Origin: JBHGBM01 sp041946965
GTDB lineage: Bacteria > Acidobacteriota > Terriglobia > Bryobacterales > Bryobacteraceae
Length of the DNA stretch: 48,641 nt
Reading direction: 5' to 3'
NCBI GenBank assembly: GCA_041946965.1
Contig: JBHGBM010000057.1
Coordinates: 1-48,641, forward strand
Shown: positions 17,428-25,241 of the stretch, one piece after another
Layout: each line of letters begins with the position of its first letter
Numbering within the stretch: position 1 is the stretch's first letter
Notes under the pieces: generated by a model
Seen by the model: the letters and a program-made list of their open reading frames with translations, nothing else
Databases searched by the model: none
Told to the model about the DNA's origin: nothing
Made by a program: the position numbers and the translations under genes

Positions 17428-17433
17428 ATCATA
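17428..17433 (-). promoter_or_regulatory. -10-like TATGAT 7 nt before the aminotransferase start
   Basis: TATGAT on the minus strand ends 7 nt before ATG 17420. It is divergent from the VOC gene box 26 bp away. Confidence 0.4.
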
Positions 17434-17459
17434 ACTCAGGACGCGCCCGCCGCCGGTGC

Positions 17460-17465
17460 TACAAT
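17460..17465 (+). promoter_or_regulatory. Extended -10 TGcTACAAT 6 nt before the VOC start
   Basis: TACAAT preceded by TGC, ending 6 nt before ATG 17472, with no Shine-Dalgarno; predicts a leaderless mRNA. Confidence 0.5.
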
Positions 17466-17471
17466 TCCTAC

Positions 17472-17846
17472 ATGTTCCGAGGTCTCGAGCACACCGCCAT
17501 CGCCTCGCCGGATCCGCGCAAGCTGGCCGAGTGGTACGTGGAGAAGCTGGGCTTCATCATCAATTACGAATACGACGGCAACTACTTTGTCAAAGCGCCC
17601 AACGGCGCCATGCTCGAAATCATCCCTTCCGCCGGTGCGCGCGCGCCGCAAACCCTGAAGGACCCCGGCATCCGCCACCTGGCCGTGATCCCGGATGATT
17701 TCGACCAGGCCTATGCCCGACTCCAAGCCGCCGGCGTCACCTTTCTGGGCGATCCTTACGAGGTGAAAGGCAACCGCCTGGTTTTCTTCACCGATCTGGA
17801 CGGCAACTACCTTCACCTGATCCAGCGGCCCGCGCCCTTGCCGTAG
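17472..17846 (+). CDS. VOC (glyoxalase/bleomycin-resistance) family protein
   Basis: 124 residues, one VOC module pair. It starts FRGLEHTAIASPDPRKLAEW (His at the first metal position) and has AMLEIIPS (Glu), GIRHLAVIPDD (His) and NYLHLIQRP, consistent with the usual His/Glu metal ligands. The family includes lyases, dioxygenases and resistance proteins; no substrate can be inferred. It is divergent from the aminotransferase operon with only 51 bp between start codons, and 6 bp before the MFS gene, with which it is probably co-transcribed. Confidence 0.88.
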   Translation: MFRGLEHTAIASPDPRKLAEWYVEKLGFIINYEYDGNYFVKAPNGAMLEIIPSAGARAPQTLKDPGIRHLAVIPDDFDQAYARLQAAGVTFLGDPYEVKGNRLVFFTDLDGNYLHLIQRPAPLP

Positions 17847-17852
17847 GCCCGC

Positions 17853-19058
17853 GTGCTCCACCGGATCTTCAAGGCGTTCCAGTACCGCGATTTCCGCCTG
17901 ATGTGGGCGGGCGCGTTCACCTCCAGCGTGGGCACCTGGATGCAGAAAGTGGCCCAGAGTTGGCTGGTGCTTTCGCTCTCCGGCTCGCCCTTCCTGCTCG
18001 GCCTCGACGCTTTTCTCGGTGAAATCCCCATCTTCCTTTTTTCCCTGCTGGGCGGCGTGGTGGCCGACCGTGTCGAACGCCGCCGCATCCTCCTGGTCTC
18101 GCAGTACGTGCAGATGACCTGCGCCTTCCTGCTCGCCGTCCTGATCGCCACCGGCACGGTGCGTGTGTGGCATATCCTCTCGCTCTCCTTCGTGGTGGGC
18201 TTCGCCCAGGCTTTCGGCGGGCCGGCCTATCAGGCGCTCATCCCCATGCTGGTCCAGAAGCACGACCTGCCCAATGCCATCGCGCTCAATTCCATCCAGT
18301 TCAACCTGGCGCGCGTGGTCGGACCCATGCTCGGTGGCCTCGCCCTGACGCAATTCGGCTCGGCCTGGTGCTTTTTTCTCAATGGCCTCTCCTTTCTGGC
18401 GGTGATCTGGTCGCTGTGGCGGCTGGGCCTTCGCGTGACGCCCCAGCCGGAGATGCAATCCGTGCTCGCCAGCATCCAGGAAGGCATCGGCTTCATCCGC
18501 ATCCGCACCGGCATGATCGCCCTCATCGTGCTGGCCTTCTGCATGACCGCCCTCGCCATCCCGCTCATCACCTTCCTGCCGGTCTTCGCCCGCGACGTGT
18601 TTCACCGCGGCGCCAGCACCTTCACGCTGTTCCTGGTGTGTTCCGGCGCCGGTTCCATCGCCGGCGCACTGCTTGTGGCCGGCCTGGGCAACATTCCCAG
18701 GAAGGGCCTCATGGCCCTGGTGGTGATGCTCTGCCTCGGCGTTTCCATCTCCGGCTTCGCGCTCTCCCGCCACATCGCGCTAAGCTGCGTCCTGCTGTTC
18801 GTGGCCGGCATGGCGCTGATGATGGTATTCGCCACCATCGCCTCCCTGGTGCAGCTCATTACCTCCGACGAAATGCGCGGCCGCGTAATGAGCGTCTACA
18901 ACGTCGCCTTCCGCGGCGGCATGCCCATCGGCAGCCTGGCAACCGGCTGGCTGGTGCCCGCTTTCACCGCCCCGGTGGTCCTCGCCGTCAACGGCCTCGT
19001 GCTCGTGGGGGTGGCGATGTATTTTCTGTTTGTGCAGCGCCGGGTGGCCGCGCTTTGA
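17853..19058 (+). CDS. MFS transporter (MFS_3/enterobactin-exporter type)
   Basis: 401 residues with about 11-12 hydrophobic segments. Family features include FRLMWAGAFTSSVGTWMQ in the first helix region, the loop DRVERRRILLVSQ between helices 2 and 3, and SLVQLITSDEMRGRVMSVYN in the second half. It probably exports a small molecule across the inner membrane by proton antiport. Start GTG 17853 lies 6 bp after the VOC stop, without a visible SD, suggesting coupling to that gene. Confidence 0.9.
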   Translation: MLHRIFKAFQYRDFRLMWAGAFTSSVGTWMQKVAQSWLVLSLSGSPFLLGLDAFLGEIPIFLFSLLGGVVADRVERRRILLVSQYVQMTCAFLLAVLIATGTVRVWHILSLSFVVGFAQAFGGPAYQALIPMLVQKHDLPNAIALNSIQFNLARVVGPMLGGLALTQFGSAWCFFLNGLSFLAVIWSLWRLGLRVTPQPEMQSVLASIQEGIGFIRIRTGMIALIVLAFCMTALAIPLITFLPVFARDVFHRGASTFTLFLVCSGAGSIAGALLVAGLGNIPRKGLMALVVMLCLGVSISGFALSRHIALSCVLLFVAGMALMMVFATIASLVQLITSDEMRGRVMSVYNVAFRGGMPIGSLATGWLVPAFTAPVVLAVNGLVLVGVAMYFLFVQRRVAAL

Positions 19059-19071
19059 TGTAATGGTAACG

Positions 19072-19758
19072 ATGGTGCGCATCGCGGTTTGGTTTTGTGC
19101 GGCGGCGTGTTGGGCCGCGCCCCTCGCGGATCTGGAATCCGCGCGCGACCGGCAGGACCGCGCGGCCCTCGAGAAGATCACCGCCGAATCTTCCGCCGCC
19201 GCCGAAAAGGCCCCGGGCGACGCCGAGGCCCAGTATCGCGCCGCGCTGGCCGCCTCCTACCTCGCCGAGGTCGCGCTGGAGTTGCGCGACCGCGCGCTGG
19301 CGCAGCGCACCGCCCAGGCCGGCATCCGGGCCGCCGAGCGCGCCATCGCTCTCAAACCCGATTCCGCCGAGTACTACCGCGTGCTCGGGACGCTTTGCGG
19401 ACAGGTGATCCCCGCCAACGTGCTCGCCGGCTTGAGTTACGGAAAACGCGCGCGCGATGCCGTCAACAAAGCTCTCGAGCTCGATCCGCGCTCCGCCCGC
19501 GCGCACATCGCCCGCGGCGTCGGCAATTACTATCTTCCGCCCGCGTTCGGCGGCGGCGTGGAACTGGCCGCCGCCGATTTCCGCAAAGCCATCGCACTCG
19601 ATCCCGCCGCGGCGGCCGACGCCTGGTTCTGGCTCGGCCTCGCGCTCCGCAAGCAGAACGATAATCGCGGCGCCCGCGAGGCGTTTGCGAAATCGCTGGC
19701 CCTCAACCCGCGGCGCGTATGGGCCAGACAACAACTGGAGAAGACCCCCGCCCAATGA
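19072..19758 (+). CDS. Secreted TPR-repeat protein
   Basis: 228 residues from ATG 19072. A signal peptide (VRIAVWFCAAACWAAP) is followed by about four TPR-like helix pairs with motifs such as AERAIALKPDSAEYYRVLG and AVNKALELDPRSARAHIARG. It is probably a periplasmic protein-protein interaction scaffold. Start 19072 is preferred over 19063 because TGTAAT ends 7 nt before it. Its stop overlaps the ATG of the next gene (ATGA, 19755-19758), so the two are coupled. Confidence 0.8.
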   Translation: MVRIAVWFCAAACWAAPLADLESARDRQDRAALEKITAESSAAAEKAPGDAEAQYRAALAASYLAEVALELRDRALAQRTAQAGIRAAERAIALKPDSAEYYRVLGTLCGQVIPANVLAGLSYGKRARDAVNKALELDPRSARAHIARGVGNYYLPPAFGGGVELAAADFRKAIALDPAAAADAWFWLGLALRKQNDNRGAREAFAKSLALNPRRVWARQQLEKTPAQ

Positions 19759-21383
19759 ACCGTCTGATCATTGCGGGGGCGATTTTCGCGATCGCGCTGC
19801 TCACCTTCTTCGTCTTCCCCGGCCACACCTGGGTGCAGCAGGACACCCAGATCTACGCCCCCATCCTGGAGCATCTGCGGGACCGCTCCGTGCTCCACAA
19901 CGACATCCTGGTCCAGCGCCCGCACGTCACCTTCACCCTCTATGACGAGTGCGCGCTGGCCCTCAGCCGCGCCACCGGCGCCGATTTCGAGCACGTCCTC
20001 AAGGCCCTGCAAATCGCCACCCGCGCTCTCGGCGTCTGGGGCCTTTACCTGCTGGCCGGCGCCACCGGGCTCGCGGCGGCCCCCGCCCTGATGGTGGCCG
20101 CCATCCTCTCGCTGGGAGCCACCGTGGCCGGCCCCTCCGTGCTCACCCTCGAGTACGAGCCCAACCCGCGCGGCTTCGCCGTGCCGCTGCTGTTGCTGGC
20201 CGCGGGAATGCTGGCGCACGGCCGCTATTTCGTTTCCGGCCTCGCCGCCGCGGCGGCGTTCCTGTTTCACCCGCCCACCGTGTACCCGTTCTGGGGCGTC
20301 TATTTCCTGCTCGCGTTGTGGCCGGGCAAGCCCGATGTCATGCGGCGCAGGCTCTACGAGTTCGTGCCCATCCTCGGCGCTACCATTTTGCTGGCCGTCG
20401 CCTCGCGTTTTCAGGCCGGCGTCGGCGAAACCCAGAGCTTCTTTACGCGCCTCACGCCGTTCCAGGAGGAATTGCAGCGCATGCGCTCTTCCTACCTCTT
20501 CGTTTCCCTGTGGTGGCGCGACTTCCTTCCGCAATACCTGTTCCTGTTCGTGGCTCTGCTGGTTGCCTACCGCCGCGTGCGCGCCGCCATGGGCTTCGAC
20601 CTGCGCGTCACCCTCATCGGCATGCCCCTGATCGGGCTGCTCAGCGTTCCCGTCTCCTGGCTGTTGCTCGAAAAATCCAAGTGGGCTTTGATGCCCCAGT
20701 TCCAGCCTATGCGCGCGTTGTTGTTCACCATCCTGTTCGCGCTGTTCGCCGCCGCAGTCGCGGGCGTGCGCGCGGCTGAGCGCGGCCGCCTGGCCGAGGC
20801 TTTCGCGTGGCTGCTGCTCCCGTTTCTCGCTCCCACGACCGCCGTCCTCGGTTGGCCCGGGTTCCGCGCCGCCTCCGTTGCCGTGGCCCTGGCCGCGCTT
20901 TCCACCTTTGCCCTGGCCGCATACGGACGCAGGCGCGCGTGGGCCGCGCCGGCGCTCGCCGCGGTTGCGGCGGCCGCCTTCTTCGCCATGCCCGGTCTCG
21001 CCGGCGTGGTCAACTACCCGCGCCTGCACACGCCGGAACTCGACGCTCTCGCCGCCTGGGCGCGCGCCAACACGCCCCCCGATGCCGTGTTCCTTTTCGG
21101 CGATGCCCGCAAGTCGTCCGTCCCGGGCATCTTCCGTTTCAAAGCCCGCCGCGCCGTCTACACCGACTGGAAAAGCGGCGGCCAGGTCAACTACCTTCGC
21201 GAACTCGGCGACGAGTGGTGGTCTCGCTGGCAACGAACCGGAATGAACCGCTACCGGGCTGACCGCATCCCCCTGTACCGCTCCCTCGGCATCGATTATC
21301 TCGTGCTCTCCGCCCAAACGCCGCCTCCCGGCATAGCCCCTCAGTTCCATAACCGTCAGTACGCCGTTTTTAAGCTGCGCTGA
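19755..21383 (+). CDS. Polytopic membrane protein, 542 aa, unknown function
   Basis: 542 residues with about ten or more hydrophobic segments over the first ~440 residues. A soluble C-terminal part (about 450-542) includes RLHTPELDALAAWARANTPP and VFLFGDARK. This architecture (short cytoplasmic start, TM bundle, periplasmic tail) resembles DUF6798-type or dolichyl-mannosyltransferase-like proteins, and the tail looks like the end of lipid-linked glycosyltransferases. An early acidic pair QQDTQIY (about 28-34) may be functional. Translationally coupled to the preceding TPR protein. Function is not assigned. Confidence 0.75.
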   Translation: MNRLIIAGAIFAIALLTFFVFPGHTWVQQDTQIYAPILEHLRDRSVLHNDILVQRPHVTFTLYDECALALSRATGADFEHVLKALQIATRALGVWGLYLLAGATGLAAAPALMVAAILSLGATVAGPSVLTLEYEPNPRGFAVPLLLLAAGMLAHGRYFVSGLAAAAAFLFHPPTVYPFWGVYFLLALWPGKPDVMRRRLYEFVPILGATILLAVASRFQAGVGETQSFFTRLTPFQEELQRMRSSYLFVSLWWRDFLPQYLFLFVALLVAYRRVRAAMGFDLRVTLIGMPLIGLLSVPVSWLLLEKSKWALMPQFQPMRALLFTILFALFAAAVAGVRAAERGRLAEAFAWLLLPFLAPTTAVLGWPGFRAASVAVALAALSTFALAAYGRRRAWAAPALAAVAAAAFFAMPGLAGVVNYPRLHTPELDALAAWARANTPPDAVFLFGDARKSSVPGIFRFKARRAVYTDWKSGGQVNYLRELGDEWWSRWQRTGMNRYRADRIPLYRSLGIDYLVLSAQTPPPGIAPQFHNRQYAVFKLR

Positions 21384-21448
21384 CCGTACGGCGTTCCCTG
21401 TATTTGCGCCAGACACGGCAGGGCAATAGAATAGGCACTCTCAGAGGT

Positions 21449-22768
21449 ATGGGCATCGGTCTGACTCGCAGACGCTTTTTGAAGTCTGCCGCGACAACGA
21501 TCTGTGCGGCTCCGGTTCTAAGAGCCGCTGCCGGTCCACCCAACATCGTCCTCATCTGCGCCGACGACCTCGGCTACGGCGACGTCGGCTGCTACGGATC
21601 CAGCATTCCCACTCCCAACCTCGACCGCATGGCCTCCGAAGGCGTGCGCTTCACGGATTTCTATGCCGCCAATCCGGTCTGCTCCCCTTCGCGCGCCGGG
21701 TTGATGACCGGCCGCTATCCGGTCTGTGTGGGCGTGCCCGACGCGCTCTTTCCCAATGCCGACGGCGGCCTCTCGCTCGCCGCCACCACCCTGCCGCAAG
21801 TCCTGAGGGCGCGCAATTACCGCACCTATTGCGTCGGCAAGTGGCACCTTGGCGATGGTCCCGAGTACATGCCGCGCGCGCGGGGCTTTCACGAATTCTA
21901 CGGCGTGCCCTACAGCAATGACATGAACCCGCCGGTCATCTGCAACGGCGAAGTCGTGGAGCGCTCCGCCACCCAGGAACTCCTCACCGAGCACTTCACC
22001 GAGCAGGCGGTCCGGGTCATCGACGGCGCCGGCAACGCCCCCTTTTTCCTCTACATGGCTCCCACCTCGCCCCACGTCCCGCTCGCGCCTTCTCCGCGCT
22101 TCCGCGGGAAATCCGCGCTGGGAGCCTACGGCGATGTGGTCGAAGAACTGGATTGGAGCGTAGGCCAGGTACTCGAGGCCTTGAAGCGCAACGACATCGA
22201 GAATGACACGCTGGTGATCTTCTCCAGCGACAACGGTCCGTGGTATAACGGCAGTCCCGGCCGCCTGCGAGGCCGCAAGGGCGCCACCTGGGAAGGCGGC
22301 GTGCGCGTGCCGTTCCTGGCCCGTTACCCCGGCCGCATCCCGGCGGGCTCCGTGTCCCGCGGTCCTGCTTCCGCGCTCGACGTCCTGCCCACCATCGCGC
22401 ATCTCGCCGGAGCGCCGCTGCCCGCTGGCCCGCTCGACGGCGTGAACATCTGGCCGCAGTTGACCGGCGAGTGCCGTCAGGTGGAGCGCGATCTACTCCT
22501 CTACTTTTCCAGCACCTATCTCCAATGCGCGCGGTGGAACAACTGGAAACTCCACGTGGCCCGCTACAACGTGCCTGTGTTTGTCCCCGAGCCCCCGGAG
22601 GGCCGCCGCAACCAGCCCGTCTGCGAGCTCTACGACATGGAACGGGACCCCGACGAGAGCTACGACCTCGCCTCCGACCACCCTGAAATCGTGGCCGAAA
22701 TCAAGACCCGCATCGAACGCCTGTTGCCCGCCTTTCCCGAGGAAGTCCGATCGAATTACAAAGCCTAG
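21449..22768 (+). CDS. Formylglycine-dependent sulfatase, Tat-exported
   Basis: 439 residues. The leader is LTRRRFLKSAATT (Tat type). The alkaline-phosphatase-like fold starts with NIVLICADDLGYGDVG (metal Asp39, Asp40) and has VCSPSRAGLMTGRYP, where Cys78 in CxPSR is converted to formylglycine. VGKWHLG and FSSDNGP follow. It hydrolyses sulfate esters, probably of glycans, in the periplasm. ATG 21449 has GAGG 1-2 nt too close but serviceable, and TAGAAT lies 16 nt further upstream (21427-21432). No formylglycine-generating enzyme gene is seen in this window. Confidence 0.93.
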   Translation: MGIGLTRRRFLKSAATTICAAPVLRAAAGPPNIVLICADDLGYGDVGCYGSSIPTPNLDRMASEGVRFTDFYAANPVCSPSRAGLMTGRYPVCVGVPDALFPNADGGLSLAATTLPQVLRARNYRTYCVGKWHLGDGPEYMPRARGFHEFYGVPYSNDMNPPVICNGEVVERSATQELLTEHFTEQAVRVIDGAGNAPFFLYMAPTSPHVPLAPSPRFRGKSALGAYGDVVEELDWSVGQVLEALKRNDIENDTLVIFSSDNGPWYNGSPGRLRGRKGATWEGGVRVPFLARYPGRIPAGSVSRGPASALDVLPTIAHLAGAPLPAGPLDGVNIWPQLTGECRQVERDLLLYFSSTYLQCARWNNWKLHVARYNVPVFVPEPPEGRRNQPVCELYDMERDPDESYDLASDHPEIVAEIKTRIERLLPAFPEEVRSNYKA

Positions 22769-22825
22769 ACCGCGCCGGGCCTTGGTGCGCCGCGCGGCCG
22801 GTCCCTGTAAACTCAGAAGATTGGC

Positions 22826-23158
22826 ATGTCTGTCCGGCGCGAGTGGGGAATCCGCGCGGCTCTCGCGTTGCTCTCCCCAATAGCCCTGTTGACCGTATTG
22901 GAACTGGTTCTCCGCGCCGGTGGCGCCGGCTTTCCGTCCGCCTTCTTCCTCCGCGTGCCGGGGCGCGACGTGCGCATGCCCAACTGCCGCTTCGGCGAAC
23001 GTTTCTTCCCCAACCGGCTGGCCCTGGGCGCCGTCCTGGCGCGCCGCGCGCGCTTCAAGGAGGCCGCCGAGCACTTCCGGGCGGCGCTCAAGCTGCGTCC
23101 GGATCTCGTGGCTGCGCGGGCCAACCTGGAGCGAGTGCTGCGCGAGGAGGGAAGATGA
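22826..23158 (+). CDS. 110-aa hybrid of an SGNH/TPR-protein N-terminus and its C-terminal TPR (in-frame internal deletion)
   Basis: The first ~65 residues (a membrane helix, then GFPSAFFL and RFGERFFP) look like the start of the large SGNH-hydrolase/TPR proteins found with carbamoyltransferases. The remaining residues (EAAEHFRAALKLRPDLVAAR) are a TPR typical of their far C-terminus. The usual central SGNH domain is absent, yet the frame stays open. The stop overlaps the next start (ATGA). Either the gene was shortened in frame in the genome, or a central stretch was lost in assembly. Comparison with family layout is from memory. Confidence 0.6.
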   Translation: MSVRREWGIRAALALLSPIALLTVLELVLRAGGAGFPSAFFLRVPGRDVRMPNCRFGERFFPNRLALGAVLARRARFKEAAEHFRAALKLRPDLVAARANLERVLREEGR

Positions 23159-23358
23159 AGCGCCTTTGGGCCGCCTGGCAAAGGGCGGCGCGCCGCTCGG
23201 TCGACTTGCAGGCCCGTTGGCTGCTTGCGGCACTCTATTACACGCTGTTCGTGCCCTTCGCCATCGCCGCGCGCCTCACCAAAACGTCGCGTCACGGCTG
23301 GCAGCCGCGGACAGACGCGAAAGGCGCCGCCCTGACGCGCGCCGGACGGCAATCCTGA
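23155..23358 (+). CDS. Small membrane protein of the carbamoyltransferase cluster, 67 aa
   Basis: 67 residues: a basic N-terminus, one hydrophobic segment (LLAALYYTLFVPFAIAARL, about 23-41) and a basic tail. Small proteins with the pattern FQAR/DLQAR plus LYY..FVPFA are common beside O-carbamoyltransferases. A strong AGGAGGGAA lies just before ATG 23155. The start overlaps the stop of the gene before and its TGA overlaps the ATG of the carbamoyltransferase, so all three are coupled. Confidence 0.75.
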   Translation: MKRLWAAWQRAARRSVDLQARWLLAALYYTLFVPFAIAARLTKTSRHGWQPRTDAKGAALTRAGRQS

Positions 23359-25079
23359 TGCCCGCGCACGTTCTCGGCATTTCCTGCTATTTTCACGACG
23401 CGGCCGCGGCCCTGCTCTCCGATGGCCGCCTCGTGGCCGCCGCCGAAGAGGAACGTTTTAGCCGCATAAAGCACGATTTCTCGTTCCCCGAGCGCGCCAT
23501 CGAGTTCTGCCTCGGCGCGGCCGGCCTAAGGGGCTCCGATCTCGGCTACGTGGTCTTCTTCGAAAAGCCGTTTATTAAATGGGAGCGGTTGCTGGTCACG
23601 TGCCTGGAGGCCTTCCCGCGCTCGCGCCGCGTCTTCCAGGAAGCCATGATTTCCTGGCTGGCGGACAAGCTCTGGATCAAGCACCTGATCGGGCAGCGCC
23701 TCGGCGTACCCGCCTCGTGCATTCTCTTCAGCGAGCACCACCTCTCGCACGCCGCCAGCGCCTTTCTCTGCTCGCCGTTCGACGAGGCCGCCATTCTCAC
23801 GGTGGACGGCGTGGGGGAGTGGGCCACGGCCGCCATCGGCATAGGGCGCGGCGCGGAAATCAGGCTCATCGAGGAGATCCATTTCCCGCATTCCCTGGGA
23901 TTGCTTTACAGCGCGTTCACGGCGTTTCTGGGTTTCGAGGTGAACGAAGGCGAGTACAAGGTGATGGGCCTGGCGCCTTACGGCGAGCCGCGCTATCTGG
24001 ACGAGGTGCACCGGCTCATCCGCATGGCTCCGGACGGCAGCTTCGAGCTGGACCTCAGCTACTTTTCGTTTCACTACTCGCCGGAACGCACCTTCAGCCC
24101 GCGCTTCGAGCGCCTGTTCGGCCCGCCTCGCGACCCGGCCCGGCCGTTTTCGCTGAGCGATCCCGAGGCGCGCCGTTACGCCGACATCGCCGCCAGCATC
24201 CAGCGGGTCACCGAAGAAGCGCTGCTGGGCATGGCCCGGCGCGCAGCGCGGGTCACCGGACTTCCGCGGCTGTGCATGGCTGGCGGTGTGGCGCTGAACA
24301 GTGTGGCGAACGGCCGCATCCTGCGCGAATCGGGGTTCCGGGAGATTTATGTCCAGCCCGCGGCCGGCGATTCCGGCGCGGCTCTTGGGGTGGCGCTGTG
24401 GGGATGGAACACGGTGCTGGGAAAGCCGCGCGACTTCGTGATGGAGCACGCGGCGTGGGGCGAAGAACACTCCGCCGATGCGGTGAGGAACGCGCTGGAC
24501 GCCGCCGGGCTGGCCTACGCCCCGTGCGACGACCACGCCGTGGCCGAAGCTCTGGCCGGCGGCGCCATCGTGGGCTGGATGGACGGCCGCTTCGAATGGG
24601 GGCCGCGCGCTCTCGGCCGCCGCAGCATCCTGGCCGACCCGCGCAACGCCGGCATGAAGGAGCGCATCAATGCCGCTGTAAAATACCGTGAGCCGTTTCG
24701 CCCGTTCGCTCCGGCGGCGCCCGCCGCTGCGGCCGAATCCTGGTTCGACCTGCCCGGCGCCGCGCGGCACTGGCCCGCGCGCTTCATGCTGTACGTGGCG
24801 CCCGTAGCGGAGGCGCGGCGCGGCGCAATCCCCGCCGTCACGCACGTGGACGGCACCGCGCGGCTACAGGTGGTGCACCCGGAAACCAACCCGCGCTTTC
24901 ACGCGCTGATCGAGAACTTCGGCCGTCTCACCGGCACGCCCGTTCTCCTCAATACCTCGTTCAACGTCAGGGGCGAACCGATCGTCAACACGCCCGCCGA
25001 AGCGGTCGATACCTGGCGCCGCACCGGTATGGACCTGCTGGTGCTGGGCGAGTTTATGGTCAGAAAAGAGTGTAGATGA
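23358..25079 (+). CDS. Carbamoyltransferase (NodU/TobZ/CmcH family)
   Basis: 573 residues. The N-terminal domain resembles Kae1/ASKHA proteins: LGISCYFHDAAAALL, SEHHLSHAASAF (125-136, iron-binding histidines) and TVDGVGEW (148-155). The C-terminal YrdC-like part has the block GRFEWGPRALGRRSIL and NTSFNVRGEPIVN. Such enzymes use carbamoyl phosphate and ATP to transfer a carbamoyl group to a hydroxyl, for example on sugars of surface glycans or antibiotics. The last 20 bp overlap the convergent DUF5989 gene. The acceptor is unknown. Confidence 0.93.
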   Translation: MPAHVLGISCYFHDAAAALLSDGRLVAAAEEERFSRIKHDFSFPERAIEFCLGAAGLRGSDLGYVVFFEKPFIKWERLLVTCLEAFPRSRRVFQEAMISWLADKLWIKHLIGQRLGVPASCILFSEHHLSHAASAFLCSPFDEAAILTVDGVGEWATAAIGIGRGAEIRLIEEIHFPHSLGLLYSAFTAFLGFEVNEGEYKVMGLAPYGEPRYLDEVHRLIRMAPDGSFELDLSYFSFHYSPERTFSPRFERLFGPPRDPARPFSLSDPEARRYADIAASIQRVTEEALLGMARRAARVTGLPRLCMAGGVALNSVANGRILRESGFREIYVQPAAGDSGAALGVALWGWNTVLGKPRDFVMEHAAWGEEHSADAVRNALDAAGLAYAPCDDHAVAEALAGGAIVGWMDGRFEWGPRALGRRSILADPRNAGMKERINAAVKYREPFRPFAPAAPAAAAESWFDLPGAARHWPARFMLYVAPVAEARRGAIPAVTHVDGTARLQVVHPETNPRFHALIENFGRLTGTPVLLNTSFNVRGEPIVNTPAEAVDTWRRTGMDLLVLGEFMVRKECR

Positions 25080-25239
25080 ACGGCGCCACGGCGGAAGTCT
25101 GCGCCAGCGCAATCAGCACCGCGAACAGGAGCAGCACCACCACCATGGGCGTCAGCCACCACCACTTGCGGCGCCAGAAAAACCCCACCAGCTCGCCGGC
25201 GATGCCGGCGCGCGAAACGATACCCGAAGCAAAACGCAC
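25060..25239 (-). CDS. DUF5989-type small membrane protein, 59 aa
   Basis: 59 residues from GTG 25239: RRKWWWLTPMVVVLLLFAVL spans the hydrophobic segment and the end is APFIYTLF, the DUF5989 signature. AAGGAG lies 5-10 nt upstream, inside the end of the ceramidase-like gene, whose TGA (25242-25244) is 2 bp away. This family usually sits beside carbamoyltransferase and SxtJ-like genes on the same strand. Here it is convergent and overlaps the carbamoyltransferase by 20 bp, while translated from the ceramidase operon. An earlier GTG at 25245 is possible. Confidence 0.8.
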   Translation of the reverse strand: MRFASGIVSRAGIAGELVGFFWRRKWWWLTPMVVVLLLFAVLIALAQTSAVAPFIYTLF

Positions 25240-25241
25240 CC

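Noticed and set aside
22920..23357. Carbamoyltransferase start at 22920
   Set aside because: The first ~146 codons of that frame overlap other genes and are not family-like; homology starts at ATG 23358.
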